Notes: generated by a model from the letters alone, not told the origin. A stretch of 35,540 nucleotides of DNA from Acidithiobacillus marinus (GCF_002847505.1 NZ_MXAV01000051.1:1-35540), one strand, 5' to 3'. Counted from the first letter of the stretch, positions 17,105 through 25,028 are shown. A program made the numbers and translations.

Positions 17105-17757
17105 TCGCTCACCTTGCCCGCTCTAAAACTATTGATAACTACGCCGTATGGATTCTTTGGAGAAGCAGAGACGGCTACGGTGAAAGTCATGCTGACGCGC
17201 TCCTTGTGGTCGCCAAGCACTAAATTCCCGGAGAAATAATGATAATGCCCGGTTGTTACGATCTTGTACTGGTTTACCCCGATCTCTTTGAGGTGGTATG
17301 TGTCCGCCACAAAAATTCGGCTTTCGTCATGCCCTTGGATGGACTGAATAATGGCTGTTTTCTGCGCCTGAAAATTCATCAGTTCGCCGGGGCTTAGAAA
17401 TGACTCGAACTCATTATACCTTTGTTCAATGTTTTTGGGCGTAATATCCAACGGTAACTTTACCATGTAAATCGCTAGATTTTTTACGTTTTCTGCGCTT
17501 ATTCCCGGCGAGTAAAGACCGCTCCTGGCCCCTGGTATCACCATAACCGGAATATTTCTGGCCATGCTTGTCACTGTGTTTTGCGCGTTAAACAGCAATA
17601 CCGCCAAGACCACGATAATCATACCCAGAAAGACGATCACCATATTCTTGTAGGAATTACCGGCTTCCACTGCTGCCATAAACGAAACAAAGCGGCTTTT
17701 TGACCATCCGTTATCCTCGTTTTCATACTCGGATGCGGCTTCTTCCATTTCTTTCAT
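17101..17757 (-). CDS. traE: TraE (VirB8-like) inner-membrane T4SS protein
   Basis: A 218-residue bitopic protein. A hydrophilic N-terminus precedes one membrane helix (MVIVFLGMIIVVLAVLLF). The periplasmic domain contains the TraE pattern YMVKLPLDITPKNIEQRYNE and FLSPGELMNF, then YKIVTTGHYHYFSGN. TraE is the VirB8 counterpart and helps to nucleate the channel. Its size is near that of F TraE (188 residues), with a slightly longer N-terminus. It follows traL after 19 bases, with AGGGA as a ribosome site, and overlaps traK. Confidence 0.88.
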   Translation of the reverse strand: MKEMEEAASEYENEDNGWSKSRFVSFMAAVEAGNSYKNMVIVFLGMIIVVLAVLLFNAQNTVTSMARNIPVMVIPGARSGLYSPGISAENVKNLAIYMVKLPLDITPKNIEQRYNEFESFLSPGELMNFQAQKTAIIQSIQGHDESRIFVADTYHLKEIGVNQYKIVTTGHYHYFSGNLVLGDHKERVSMTFTVAVSASPKNPYGVVINSFRAGKVSE

Positions 17758-17776
17758 TGATATCCCTTCTTTTCGT

Positions 17777-18049
17777 TTACGGGCTGAGTCTTTTGATTTT
17801 CCGTGAAATCAGCTTGTTCACTGGAAATCCAAGTTTGTAGGCGAAATGCATCATATAGCCGTCCTGCTTGTCGCTGACAAAACGAATATATAATGGTAAC
17901 GCAATCACTCCTATCAATATCCCAGCAATCAGAGAAAATGTGTGCAGTACATAAAATGGTCCGAAAAGAACAACCAAATACTCAAACAACCTATTCTTTC
18001 GGTCTATATGCCTTGGCGATGGCCTTGGTTCATTGCTCTCTTCGTCCAT
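17777..18049 (-). CDS. traL: TraL (VirB3-like) pilus assembly membrane protein
   Basis: A 90-residue inner-membrane protein matching F TraL in length (91 residues) and layout. A polar N-terminus is followed by two adjacent hydrophobic segments (FEYLVVLFGPFYVLHTFS and IAGILIGVIALPLYI). A basic tail GFPVNKLISRKIKR ends the protein. TraL is the VirB3 equivalent, acting with the pilin and TraC in pilus assembly. It lies between traA and traE as in F, with an AGAGG ribosome site upstream. Confidence 0.85.
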   Translation of the reverse strand: MDEESNEPRPSPRHIDRKNRLFEYLVVLFGPFYVLHTFSLIAGILIGVIALPLYIRFVSDKQDGYMMHFAYKLGFPVNKLISRKIKRLSP

Positions 18050-18079
18050 TTTTGCCTCTTAAGTTTCCTGGTGCTGATT

Positions 18080-18436
18080 TTATCCCGTTGTTTGTGTGTA
18101 CCCGGACTTGCTTGCGCCATAAGTTTGAGCATGCTTGATTATCGCTGGCACGAGGAAAATCAATACGCCCAACGCCATGGTCACCAGCGCTGCCCCCAGG
18201 CCAAGCTTTATGAACATGCCGATAGCCACAAGAAATATGACGATGCCAATAAGCAGTCCCCATCCACCGTATAGAATACCTTCAATCATCGATACGGCAT
18301 TACTTCCGGAAAAACCTGTTACTGTGTTGGCAGCCGTAGTGGTTGTGGCTGCCATAGCCGGTGAACTCATCACAAACATCGTGATGAGCGACATAACCAC
18401 CGTTGCAAAAATCCTTAATGCAATTTCCTTCTTCAT
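18080..18436 (-). CDS. traA: TraA-like conjugative pilin (VirB2 family)
   Basis: A 118-residue protein with a signal sequence (FATVVMSLITMFVMSSPAMAA). The mature part has two hydrophobic helices (YGGWGLLIGIVIFLVAIGMFI and LGAALVTMALGVLIFLVPAII) separated by a short loop. That is the architecture of F pilin and VirB2. F pro-pilin is 121 residues. It lies directly before traL, as in F. Its ribosome site is a near-perfect AGGAGGT that overlaps the upstream stop codon, consistent with high expression of a structural pilin. Confidence 0.82.
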   Translation of the reverse strand: MKKEIALRIFATVVMSLITMFVMSSPAMAATTTTAANTVTGFSGSNAVSMIEGILYGGWGLLIGIVIFLVAIGMFIKLGLGAALVTMALGVLIFLVPAIIKHAQTYGASKSGYTQTTG

Positions 18437-18440
18437 TGTA

Positions 18441-18447
18441 ACCTCCT
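18441..18447 (-). promoter_or_regulatory. Strong ribosome binding site of the traA pilin gene
   Basis: AGGAGGT on the minus strand lies 4-5 bases before the traA ATG and shares bases with the TAG stop of the preceding gene. It is the closest match to the 16S anti-Shine-Dalgarno consensus that I saw in the tra operon, fitting the need for many pilin copies. Confidence 0.6.
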
Positions 18448-20239
18448 ATTTTCCAAAAAGCGTCCTTTGCACATTTTTTTCCATATCGCGCGAGTCTATT
18501 TCACCCGTCACCAAGTAGGTAATACTCGCCGCCCATAACCTTTTTTGCACATTGATAGAGGACATCACATCCACCATGTCTCTGCGTTGGATGCTTTTTT
18601 TAACGTCCTTTTCGCATTCTGCAACTTCAATGCCTTCGAGCAAGGTGATCTGTCCCGTATATCCTGTGTTGTTACACGTCGGGCATCCATGTCCTTTGCG
18701 TCGGGTCTTTCTCTGGGTTTGATCTCCCATGCTCCGGCGCCAGGCCGTATTTTCGGCCAGATGATTGTTGGTAGACTCGCGATCATCTGGCTGAGCGCAA
18801 TCATCGCACAGTGTTGGGAGGCTCGTTTGCAAGGCGACCAGATGCACGCTGTTGACTGCAAAATCAATGGACATGCCATTATCCACTAATCGGGTAATCG
18901 CTTCCGCTATAGAGGAGGCTTCTAAGGCAATCACTACCATTTTCCCGGCATTCGCTATTCGCTGTGCCAGCTGACCAAAGCGGGGTTTCTCACTTTCAAC
19001 AATCCGCATAACCACCGATGATACTGGCGATACTTCGGCATTGTTCGGGGTAATTGTTACCCAATTTGGAGAATCTATGTGGGTGCCGATGCTTCCCGCC
19101 AGTGTATTCTGGGCGCGAACCGCTCCAGCCAGGCTCACCGCTGTTTCCAAGGTGTTGGTGTTTCGTGTCCCGGCGACGACCACAACGCCACTATTTTTGG
19201 TGGTCATTTTGGTCAATATAGCGGCTGATTGTGCATCCATTTGTTCGATCAATACCGGCAGAGGTGTTTCCGCCTGAGCGAAAGGCTCACATTCCATGAG
19301 GATCATCTGACCATTGGTAGCAGCGGCATCCTGCAAAGTGTTTTTGAGGTATGAAAAGGTTTCCTGATCGATCGCATATCGTTCAACCCGGCCATAATGG
19401 CGATGGATCGTGATAGCATGAGTGGATGCATAGAATCCGGTGGCCGCGATTGCCCGCATCGACTCTTTTATTTCTGTAGCTGCAGCAAACTTTTGGTCCA
19501 GGATGTTTTTTATGAATGTTCTGGCGGAAAGATTGATGGCCGTCAATTTTTTAAGCTCGGCTTCTGAGACAACCATCCATTCCACGACATCTGGCATTAT
19601 TCCCAGCGCGGATTCCATCACTTTGGTCACTTCCGGCCGCAAAATTTCAGGATCGCTTTTTTTTGTTGCCGCTACTTTTAACCCAAGACTGCCTTCTTGA
19701 TCGCGGCGATACAGTATCCATGGCTGCCAGTCATAGTAAGCCGTTTCCATTCCATCCAGGACAAGGTGCAAGTTGGCCCGCGTCAAAAGGCAATGAGGGC
19801 TCTGGTTCTCTGCTTGTAACAATTTGGCCAGGCGGCTTTCGCTCGGCAACTTCCCACAATCCACAGAAGGCTTCTGGTCTTGCGGCTGCGGCGAGCGCGA
19901 CGCAGGTTGCTGACGATCAGCTTGCGGTTTTCTCTTTTCGATTACAGCTTGCGTCTGCTGGGGCCCTGGCTTGATTTCGGGTTGCTGTATCACCGGGATT
20001 TCTTCAGCTTCATTGCTTTGGTCATCCAATAATTCAGGCCTGAATGGGTGCTCCGCGTCATCTTTTTGGCTATCAAGTGGGGGTGCATCCTCGTCGATAA
20101 CTGTTCTTGGCGGTTCCCCATCAAAAAAATCGGGGAAAGTATCCGGTTTCTGGATAGATTGATGCGCTTCTTCTGTGCGTTCTTCCGGTTTTTTGGCCGT
20201 TTCACTCTGTTTCTTGTCGATGTGTGACCCAAAATCCAT
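18446..20239 (-). CDS. GspE/PilB-like pseudo-ATPase heading the tra operon
   Basis: A 597-residue protein. The first 130 residues are acidic and probably disordered. The rest follows the GspE/PilB plan: an N2-like domain, then a position equivalent to the ATPase core, then a zinc site made of LCDDCA (Cys 478/481) and GCPTCNNTGYTG (Cys 519/522), as in true secretion ATPases. The P-loop position reads VVVAGTRNTNTLET instead of G-x4-GK(S/T). The Walker B region has no DPD...GEIRD, and the His box is IALEASS. It is thus likely unable to hydrolyse ATP. The start is the ATG with GGAG 6 bases upstream; an in-frame TTG at 20251 is rejected. It lies first in the operon, 9 bases before the pilin gene. 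A structural or regulatory role is inferred. Confidence 0.75.
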   Translation of the reverse strand: MDFGSHIDKKQSETAKKPEERTEEAHQSIQKPDTFPDFFDGEPPRTVIDEDAPPLDSQKDDAEHPFRPELLDDQSNEAEEIPVIQQPEIKPGPQQTQAVIEKRKPQADRQQPASRSPQPQDQKPSVDCGKLPSESRLAKLLQAENQSPHCLLTRANLHLVLDGMETAYYDWQPWILYRRDQEGSLGLKVAATKKSDPEILRPEVTKVMESALGIMPDVVEWMVVSEAELKKLTAINLSARTFIKNILDQKFAAATEIKESMRAIAATGFYASTHAITIHRHYGRVERYAIDQETFSYLKNTLQDAAATNGQMILMECEPFAQAETPLPVLIEQMDAQSAAILTKMTTKNSGVVVVAGTRNTNTLETAVSLAGAVRAQNTLAGSIGTHIDSPNWVTITPNNAEVSPVSSVVMRIVESEKPRFGQLAQRIANAGKMVVIALEASSIAEAITRLVDNGMSIDFAVNSVHLVALQTSLPTLCDDCAQPDDRESTNNHLAENTAWRRSMGDQTQRKTRRKGHGCPTCNNTGYTGQITLLEGIEVAECEKDVKKSIQRRDMVDVMSSINVQKRLWAASITYLVTGEIDSRDMEKNVQRTLFGK

Positions 20240-20293
20240 TGTTGTCTCCAACTTTATGGCGCAATTAGACCGCTATCACTGGGATTTAGGTCG

Positions 20294-20322
20294 TTGATTG
20301 CTGATGTTCTTTGCATTATATT
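20294..20322 (+). promoter_or_regulatory. Promoter of the pilP-like gene
   Basis: A sigma-70-like promoter: -35 TTGATT at 20294-20299, a 17-base spacer, and -10 TATATT at 20317-20322. Transcription would start near 20329, about 43 bases before the ATG of the pilP-like gene. Its -10 overlaps that of the opposing tra promoter. Confidence 0.55.
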
Positions 20323-20343
20323 GGCATAGTTCGCCACATTCAA
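20315..20343 (-). promoter_or_regulatory. Promoter of the tra operon
   Basis: On the minus strand, -35 TTGAAT (20338-20343), a 17-base spacer and an exact -10 TATAAT (20315-20320) precede the first tra-operon gene. Transcription would start near 20308, giving a leader of about 69 bases. The -10 shares four bases with the -10 of the divergent promoter. Confidence 0.6.
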
Positions 20344-20371
20344 GAGCGAAAATGAACTATGGAGCTTTCTT

Positions 20372-21229
20372 ATGTATAAAAAAACCGCCTTATTGTCATC
20401 GTTATTTATAGCCTTTTCTGCTTTTTCCACCACTGCTTTTGCCGATGATGGCAGCGTTTTACACACTGATAATAAAGCGGTTTCTGTCAACCCTGTCATC
20501 AACATCGGGAAGCACGCATCTTCGTCCGCAACCAGTGTTTCCACTGTCGATCCATTCACGGGTAAGATTGGCAAGTATGAACACTATGTTGCCCAGTACA
20601 ACACCAGTAGCATCCTCAAGAAAATCAAGAAAAATGATCTGGAAATCGCCAGAATCAACCATCAGATGAGCGCGTTAGGCGGCAACGCTTCATCTTCCTC
20701 TATGGCTGGGCCGCATCATGGGAAATCCGACGATGCAGAAAACGCCATGCTCCTGCGTCAAGTCAGCGCCCTGCGTCAGCAGGTTTCCGGCTTGCACGCA
20801 CAGTTTGTAGCGGCTGAACAGGCCGTGGCCAAGAAGCACGCCATGGACAATGCGCCACAGCTGGTAGCGATAATGGGTGATTCCGGGGATCGTTCTGCGC
20901 TCATCCGCATCGGACACAAGGTACACAGCTTTCGCTCTAACACGACTTTTGGTGAATATCGGGTTGGCAAGGTTGGTAATGATGGCGTAATGGTCTACGG
21001 CCCCAGCGGGGGGCATTATATTCGCTTGTCTCAAGTAGGTGCTATTGGGGTTATCGACGCTGCTGCGCCCATGACAAAGAGCCAGTATGGCGGTGGCACT
21101 GGCGGTACTCCTATGGCTGGCAATACGCCAAACAGTGCCATTAATGCCCGCCTGTTGCAGGAATCAGGGGTTCACGTTCTCCCGCCACGACCGGGAATGC
21201 CAGGCAAGTTCGGGCGGTTTGTGCGCTAG
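20372..21229 (+). CDS. pilP: PilP-like type IV pilus biogenesis protein
   Basis: A 285-residue exported protein with signal peptide LSSLFIAFSAFSTTAFA. A coiled-coil region follows (ILKKIKKNDLEIARINHQM, then LLRQVSALRQQVSGLHAQF). A small beta domain near residues 165-230 has the PilP pattern LVAIMGDSGDRSALIRIG ... GEYRVGKVGNDGVMVYG ... IRL. In IncI thin pili, PilP is thought to link inner-membrane and secretin parts. R64 PilP is only about 150 residues, so the coiled coil is extra. The gene stands alone on the plus strand between two opposite operons, with its own promoter and a GGAG ribosome site 7 bases before the ATG. The family call rests on pattern and context. Confidence 0.6.
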   Translation: MYKKTALLSSLFIAFSAFSTTAFADDGSVLHTDNKAVSVNPVINIGKHASSSATSVSTVDPFTGKIGKYEHYVAQYNTSSILKKIKKNDLEIARINHQMSALGGNASSSSMAGPHHGKSDDAENAMLLRQVSALRQQVSGLHAQFVAAEQAVAKKHAMDNAPQLVAIMGDSGDRSALIRIGHKVHSFRSNTTFGEYRVGKVGNDGVMVYGPSGGHYIRLSQVGAIGVIDAAAPMTKSQYGGGTGGTPMAGNTPNSAINARLLQESGVHVLPPRPGMPGKFGRFVR

Positions 21230-21249
21230 CCCGCCTACCCTCCACGCCA

Positions 21250-21283
21250 AAAGCCCCGTCCTTAACGGATGGGGCTTTCTTTT
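21250..21283. terminator. Bidirectional intrinsic terminator between pilP and pilV genes
   Basis: AAAGCCCCGTCC (21250-21261) pairs with GGATGGGGCTTT (21267-21278) around a TTAAC loop, with one G-T pair. It is followed by CTTTT on the plus strand and has an A-rich flank that serves as a T-run on the minus strand. It lies 20 bases after the pilP-like stop and 55 bases beyond the end of the opposing pil operon, so it can end both. Confidence 0.85.
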
Positions 21284-21337
21284 GTGTGGCGTTACTGCTT
21301 TGCCATCGCCCGCTATGGTTGAACGGGCTTTAGGTGG

Positions 21338-22441
21338 TTAGTAAGCGCCAATAACCGGGATAGAGATGAGGGTCCCGCCTGGCGCCCAGGCATCCACAAA
21401 GGCACTGAATGGCGGCGTGTTCAGGTTTCCATTGCCGGACGAGGGGTCTCTGTCATCCCCATAGCAGCTGGTAGCTGCGGAGTTTGAATTTGGACCGTTG
21501 CCAATGCCGATAGGGAAACCCCAGGCGGTAATCATCGAATCTCCAGACAGCCCGAGAGCGGATGAAAACCCGGATAGGTCGGATGCGGGCTGAACATCGC
21601 AAACGGACACATTGGTATTGGTCAGCGGACTGTTGGTCACTCCAGGGTATGGAAAACCGGGACCATTGCCGTTTCCGCTATTGCCGATTTCGCTTTGAGC
21701 GTTCCACTCGTCAGAATTTGTCGTGTCATTAGCATCGCTGCTCGCGAAATAATCCATGCCCAGATTTCTCTGGGTACTGGCGAGATAGGATGTCGTAAAA
21801 TAGGTGCCATAGGCGGTGGCAACGGCCTGCATCTTCCGGATGGTTTTCGCATACAGTTTTTCTTCAATTGGAAGGCCGTTGACGATGGCCGCATAGGCGT
21901 GCGGAGGCAGTGTTAATTGTCCAGTTTGCGCGTTGAATTTGACGCCGGATGCGCTGTCAGCCTGCGATCCGCCATTAGAGGGCACCGAGACAAAAGCAAT
22001 GATGTGATATGGAACGCTGTAAGACAGATATTTTCCGTACAAAAGATCACTCACATAAACCTGCCATGGGCGGTTGTAGCCATCCACGGCGGTTTTGTTC
22101 GGTGCCTCTCCGGTATAGCTGCTTAGGACCTGATAACCGGTTTCCGTGGCTGAAGGGTTGTCGATGGGCACAGATGTGTCCGTGGTAAAGATCGATGTCC
22201 CGGAGGTATTTAACCAGATCGTAGCACCCGTCTGGGAGTCAATAGTCATGGCATTGTTGATGTAGGCCTGCGTCATCGCTTTACGGAGTTTTTCCGTGTC
22301 GGCCTGTGTTACCAGTTTTTGAGAGAACGTGATGTATTGGTCGATGGACGGCAAAATAAACGCAGCCAGCAAGGTAATCACGGCTATGGCTACCAATATT
22401 TCAATCAGCGTAAACCCGCTCTGCTGAATTTCTTTTCGCAT
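21338..22441 (-). CDS. pilV: PilV-like large prepilin
   Basis: A 367-residue prepilin. The N-terminus has a short basic leader and a textbook type IV cleavage site, QQSG^FTLIEILVAIAVITL, with Phe at mature position 1 and Glu at position 5. A long C-terminal domain rich in Gly, Ser and Asn follows, with cysteines at VSVCD and ATSCYG. As the last gene of an IncI-like pil operon and much larger than the PilS-like pilin, it matches PilV, the tip adhesin of thin pili. No shufflon segments follow it. The start is the ATG with AGGAGG 8 bases upstream; the ATG at 22459 is inside that signal. The PilV name is by position and size; a large minor pilin is the alternative. Confidence 0.65.
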   Translation of the reverse strand: MRKEIQQSGFTLIEILVAIAVITLLAAFILPSIDQYITFSQKLVTQADTEKLRKAMTQAYINNAMTIDSQTGATIWLNTSGTSIFTTDTSVPIDNPSATETGYQVLSSYTGEAPNKTAVDGYNRPWQVYVSDLLYGKYLSYSVPYHIIAFVSVPSNGGSQADSASGVKFNAQTGQLTLPPHAYAAIVNGLPIEEKLYAKTIRKMQAVATAYGTYFTTSYLASTQRNLGMDYFASSDANDTTNSDEWNAQSEIGNSGNGNGPGFPYPGVTNSPLTNTNVSVCDVQPASDLSGFSSALGLSGDSMITAWGFPIGIGNGPNSNSAATSCYGDDRDPSSGNGNLNTPPFSAFVDAWAPGGTLISIPVIGAY

Positions 22442-22464
22442 GATGCCGCCCTCCTTCATTGTTT

Positions 22465-23541
22465 TTATACCCGCAGCTCTTTAGGAAGATAGGAGGTGCG
22501 TCGAGCGGTGTCTGCTGTGATCACATTATCTCTCACCAACTTTTCCAGACAGCGGTTGAGTGTGATCATTTCTTTATCGGTTTCCATCTCCCTGATAAGC
22601 TGGTCTAACTTATCGTTCTTGATGTTTCCGGCTATTGCTGCGTTGCTGGTCATCATTTCGTATGCCAGCACCCGCCTGTCCATACCCAAGGATGGGACAA
22701 GCGCCTGGCTCAGGATCAAGATAGCGGCATCGGCAAATTGCTGTAGTACGGCGTATGACTGTTCCTTCGGGAACATATTGCGAAATCGCTCCACCGTTCT
22801 CGGGGCGGAGCGCGTATGCAGGGTGGCCAGCACCAAATGCCCCGTATCGGCCGCTTTCATCGCGATCTCTGCGGAAATTCTGTCGCGTATTTCGCCTACC
22901 ATGATGACATCGGGGTCTTCCCGCAAGGCGGAGCGGAGCGCGTCATCAAAAGACTGGGTATCACGATAAGGGCCCACCTCACGCTGGGTGATCAGGGCGC
23001 CGGATTCATTCTCATGGTGTCGGAATTCGACCGGATCTTCGACGGTGATGATATGCTCCTTGCGCCGGCCGCGATGCTGTATCATTGCCGCCAGGGTAGT
23101 GCTTTTCCCAGAGTTGGTTTCCCCGGTCACCAGAATGATGCCGGACTTTCTATCAATCAGGTCGATCACCTTATCCGGGAGACCGAGCGTGTGTATGTCC
23201 GGGATCGTTTCGGAGATTTTCCGCATAGAGGCACCGATTTTTCGGCTGTTGTGCCAGTACATACTGACACGATAACGCACGCCATTGATAATGGATGCAA
23301 AATCGGTTTGCCCCTTGTTTTCCGCTAGGGTTTTATCCACGCTGAACTCACTCGGATCATTTTCCAGCGATTGGTCGGCCTGCACCAGAATCGACTCGAA
23401 ATCTGCCTTGGTAATGGTCGGCAAGTCTTTCATGATCTCGACCTCTCCAGCCTTCGTTCGCCAGCGCGGATGTTGACCTTCATGCAGGTGAATATCCGAA
23501 AATGTCTGGTCCTGAAAATGTCTCAGCTCGTCAATAAACAT
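22465..23541 (-). CDS. pilT: PilT-family retraction-type ATPase
   Basis: A 358-residue hexameric ATPase of the PilT/TraJ/DotB branch. Walker A is GETNSGKSTTLAAM, the Asp box is ITVEDPVEFRH, Walker B is EDPDVIMVGEIRD, and the His box is DTGHLVLATLHT. It lacks the N1 domain and Cys4 zinc site of GspE-type extension motors and has the usual PilT length. PilT proteins power pilus retraction; IncI TraJ and Legionella DotB are related. R64's pil operon has no such gene between pilS and pilV, so its place here suggests that this thin pilus may retract. A GGAG site precedes the start. Note that R64 uses the name PilT for a different, lytic protein. Confidence 0.88.
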   Translation of the reverse strand: MFIDELRHFQDQTFSDIHLHEGQHPRWRTKAGEVEIMKDLPTITKADFESILVQADQSLENDPSEFSVDKTLAENKGQTDFASIINGVRYRVSMYWHNSRKIGASMRKISETIPDIHTLGLPDKVIDLIDRKSGIILVTGETNSGKSTTLAAMIQHRGRRKEHIITVEDPVEFRHHENESGALITQREVGPYRDTQSFDDALRSALREDPDVIMVGEIRDRISAEIAMKAADTGHLVLATLHTRSAPRTVERFRNMFPKEQSYAVLQQFADAAILILSQALVPSLGMDRRVLAYEMMTSNAAIAGNIKNDKLDQLIREMETDKEMITLNRCLEKLVRDNVITADTARRTSYLPKELRV

Positions 23542-23559
23542 ACTTCTTCTCCACGTTGG

Positions 23560-24390
23560 TTAACCAATGGGTTCTGAAAATTCTTGTTCCAAATAAGCGC
23601 CGCCGGGTAAGAGCGAACGGACAAAAATGGTATATGGCGGTTCCTGGTCATTGGCTACGGGTGCGGTATTTTCTATCTGCAATTCTTGGCCCCATGCATT
23701 GCGCCGATAAAGCCCTGAACTGCCAATCCAGCTATCCAGGGACATCTGGGAGGCATCTGTCCAACTCTCCGCACACGCTAATGGCCCTGCCCCATTGTCG
23801 CCGTCACAACCGTAAGGCTTGAAATAATCCACATCGATATTATGCACGCCGCCGGATTGTTGGGCCGCTTCAAAGCCCGTCACCAGCGCTGCGCCCAGAT
23901 CACGCATGGACTTCGCGCTGGCGAGAAGCAGGTTCTGTTGGGCAACAGCCCCGGAATAAAGCGCGAAATTCTGCACTGAATTGGGGGTAAAAGTGTTTGA
24001 CCCGCAAACGGGCGCTTTCCCGCCACCGGGATGGGGGACCCAAGCCCAGATATTGTAATAGGGTAATCGGTATTGCCCGAGCTGCTGCTGGTCACCGATG
24101 CAGAGTTGCAGGCCATATTTTTGGTTGACGCCCACATCTGTCAACAGTTCGCTGGCCGTCAACGGGAATGTTTTTCCCTGGCTAAGGGCCCAGGCATTTG
24201 ATTGGTAATAGGCACCTATGCGCTTGACTACGGACTGTACATACTGTTTTTGCTCATATTGAATCCTGGGTAATTGGATGGAACTGGTAAAAGCGGCAGC
24301 TGTGGCCACCATCGCCAGAAGCACGAGCATGATCACCACCGCCAACAGCAAGGCGGCAACGCCAGACTCGTTCTTCTGGTTTTTATCCAT
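23560..24390 (-). CDS. Pilin-like minor subunit (GspK/PilX-like N-terminus)
   Basis: A 276-residue protein. After NESG comes VAALLLAVVIMLVLLAMVATAAAF, which fits a prepilin leader cut after Gly followed by a pilin helix without Glu at position 5, as in GspK and PilX subunits. The rest is a large domain with cysteine pairs (LQLCIG, APVCGS, YGCDG, LACAES). It lies between the PilS-like pilin and the PilT-like ATPase. GspK-type subunits prime or cap the filament. The start is the ATG 4 bases after the previous stop; no strong ribosome site is seen, suggesting coupling. The longer frame to 24483 runs into the preceding gene. Family by N-terminal pattern only. Confidence 0.62.
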   Translation of the reverse strand: MDKNQKNESGVAALLLAVVIMLVLLAMVATAAAFTSSIQLPRIQYEQKQYVQSVVKRIGAYYQSNAWALSQGKTFPLTASELLTDVGVNQKYGLQLCIGDQQQLGQYRLPYYNIWAWVPHPGGGKAPVCGSNTFTPNSVQNFALYSGAVAQQNLLLASAKSMRDLGAALVTGFEAAQQSGGVHNIDVDYFKPYGCDGDNGAGPLACAESWTDASQMSLDSWIGSSGLYRRNAWGQELQIENTAPVANDQEPPYTIFVRSLLPGGAYLEQEFSEPIG

Positions 24391-24394
24391 GTTT

Positions 24395-25015
24395 TTACTG
24401 GTTGGTGTACGCAAAAGCGTAGTAGAAAGTGGAGGTGTTACCGGTCCCGGCGACAACGGCACAGTTGTTCCCTTGCTGACCAATAGTCGTGCCGCCTACC
24501 GGAGCAATACCGCACGCGATCCCCGCCTGGTTGGCGACATTATTAGGCACATGCTGGAACTCTACAGCGATAGCATTCGCGTCTGGAGAATTGGCGGTAA
24601 TCTTGGTGGCGGCTACTTTGGTGATAGTGGCGGTCACACCCGGGCCAAACTTCGGCAGGACGATGTTGTCATTGGTGCTCACATTGCTGTAGACATTGAT
24701 ATATGGACCATTCCAGGTGCTGCTGACACTGGTTCCGCACGTATTTGTCGTCGATCCGTAAGTGCTGTAGTTGAATAGTTGTGCGGTATTCAGCGGATAG
24801 CAGGAAGTATCAATTTCCATCCGTTTAGCGGCGCTGGCAAGGCTCGTTGAAAGGGAATACATGATTTCACCTTTGGACTTGCCAAAGTTGAAGTTCTGGA
24901 TGGCCAACACGCCTAAAATGACGATCAGGGTCAAGGCTACCAGCAAGGTGATGAGCGAAACGCCCGCCTCGCTGGAGAATTCATTGGTATCTACGTTGGT
25001 GTTTTCACTGCTCAT
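24395..25015 (-). CDS. pilS: PilS-like type IVb prepilin
   Basis: A 206-residue prepilin. The 18-residue leader is acidic and ends EAG, followed by VSLITLLVALTLIVILGVLAI. The mature protein begins with Val and has Thr, not Glu, at position 5. The globular part contains cysteines (TSCYPL, NTCGTS, IACGI, NNCAVV) able to form the C-terminal disulfide of type IVb pilins. It directly follows pilR, as pilS does in R64, and has size and layout typical of PilS/TcpA-like major pilins. An AGGAG ribosome site lies 6 bases upstream of the ATG. The lack of Glu5 makes the major-pilin assignment less than certain. Confidence 0.75.
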   Translation of the reverse strand: MSSENTNVDTNEFSSEAGVSLITLLVALTLIVILGVLAIQNFNFGKSKGEIMYSLSTSLASAAKRMEIDTSCYPLNTAQLFNYSTYGSTTNTCGTSVSSTWNGPYINVYSNVSTNDNIVLPKFGPGVTATITKVAATKITANSPDANAIAVEFQHVPNNVANQAGIACGIAPVGGTTIGQQGNNCAVVAGTGNTSTFYYAFAYTNQ

Positions 25016-25028
25016 GGTTCGCTCCTGT

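Noticed and set aside
20254-20574. Minus-strand 106-residue frame upstream of the tra operon
   Set aside because: It lies over the promoters and the signal-peptide coding part of the pilP-like gene, with no ribosome site or domain.
21338-22441. Shufflon-like inverted segments at the pilV 3' end
   Set aside because: I looked for the short inverted repeats and alternative C-termini expected of an R64-type shufflon and for a recombinase gene; none is visible, and a terminator follows.
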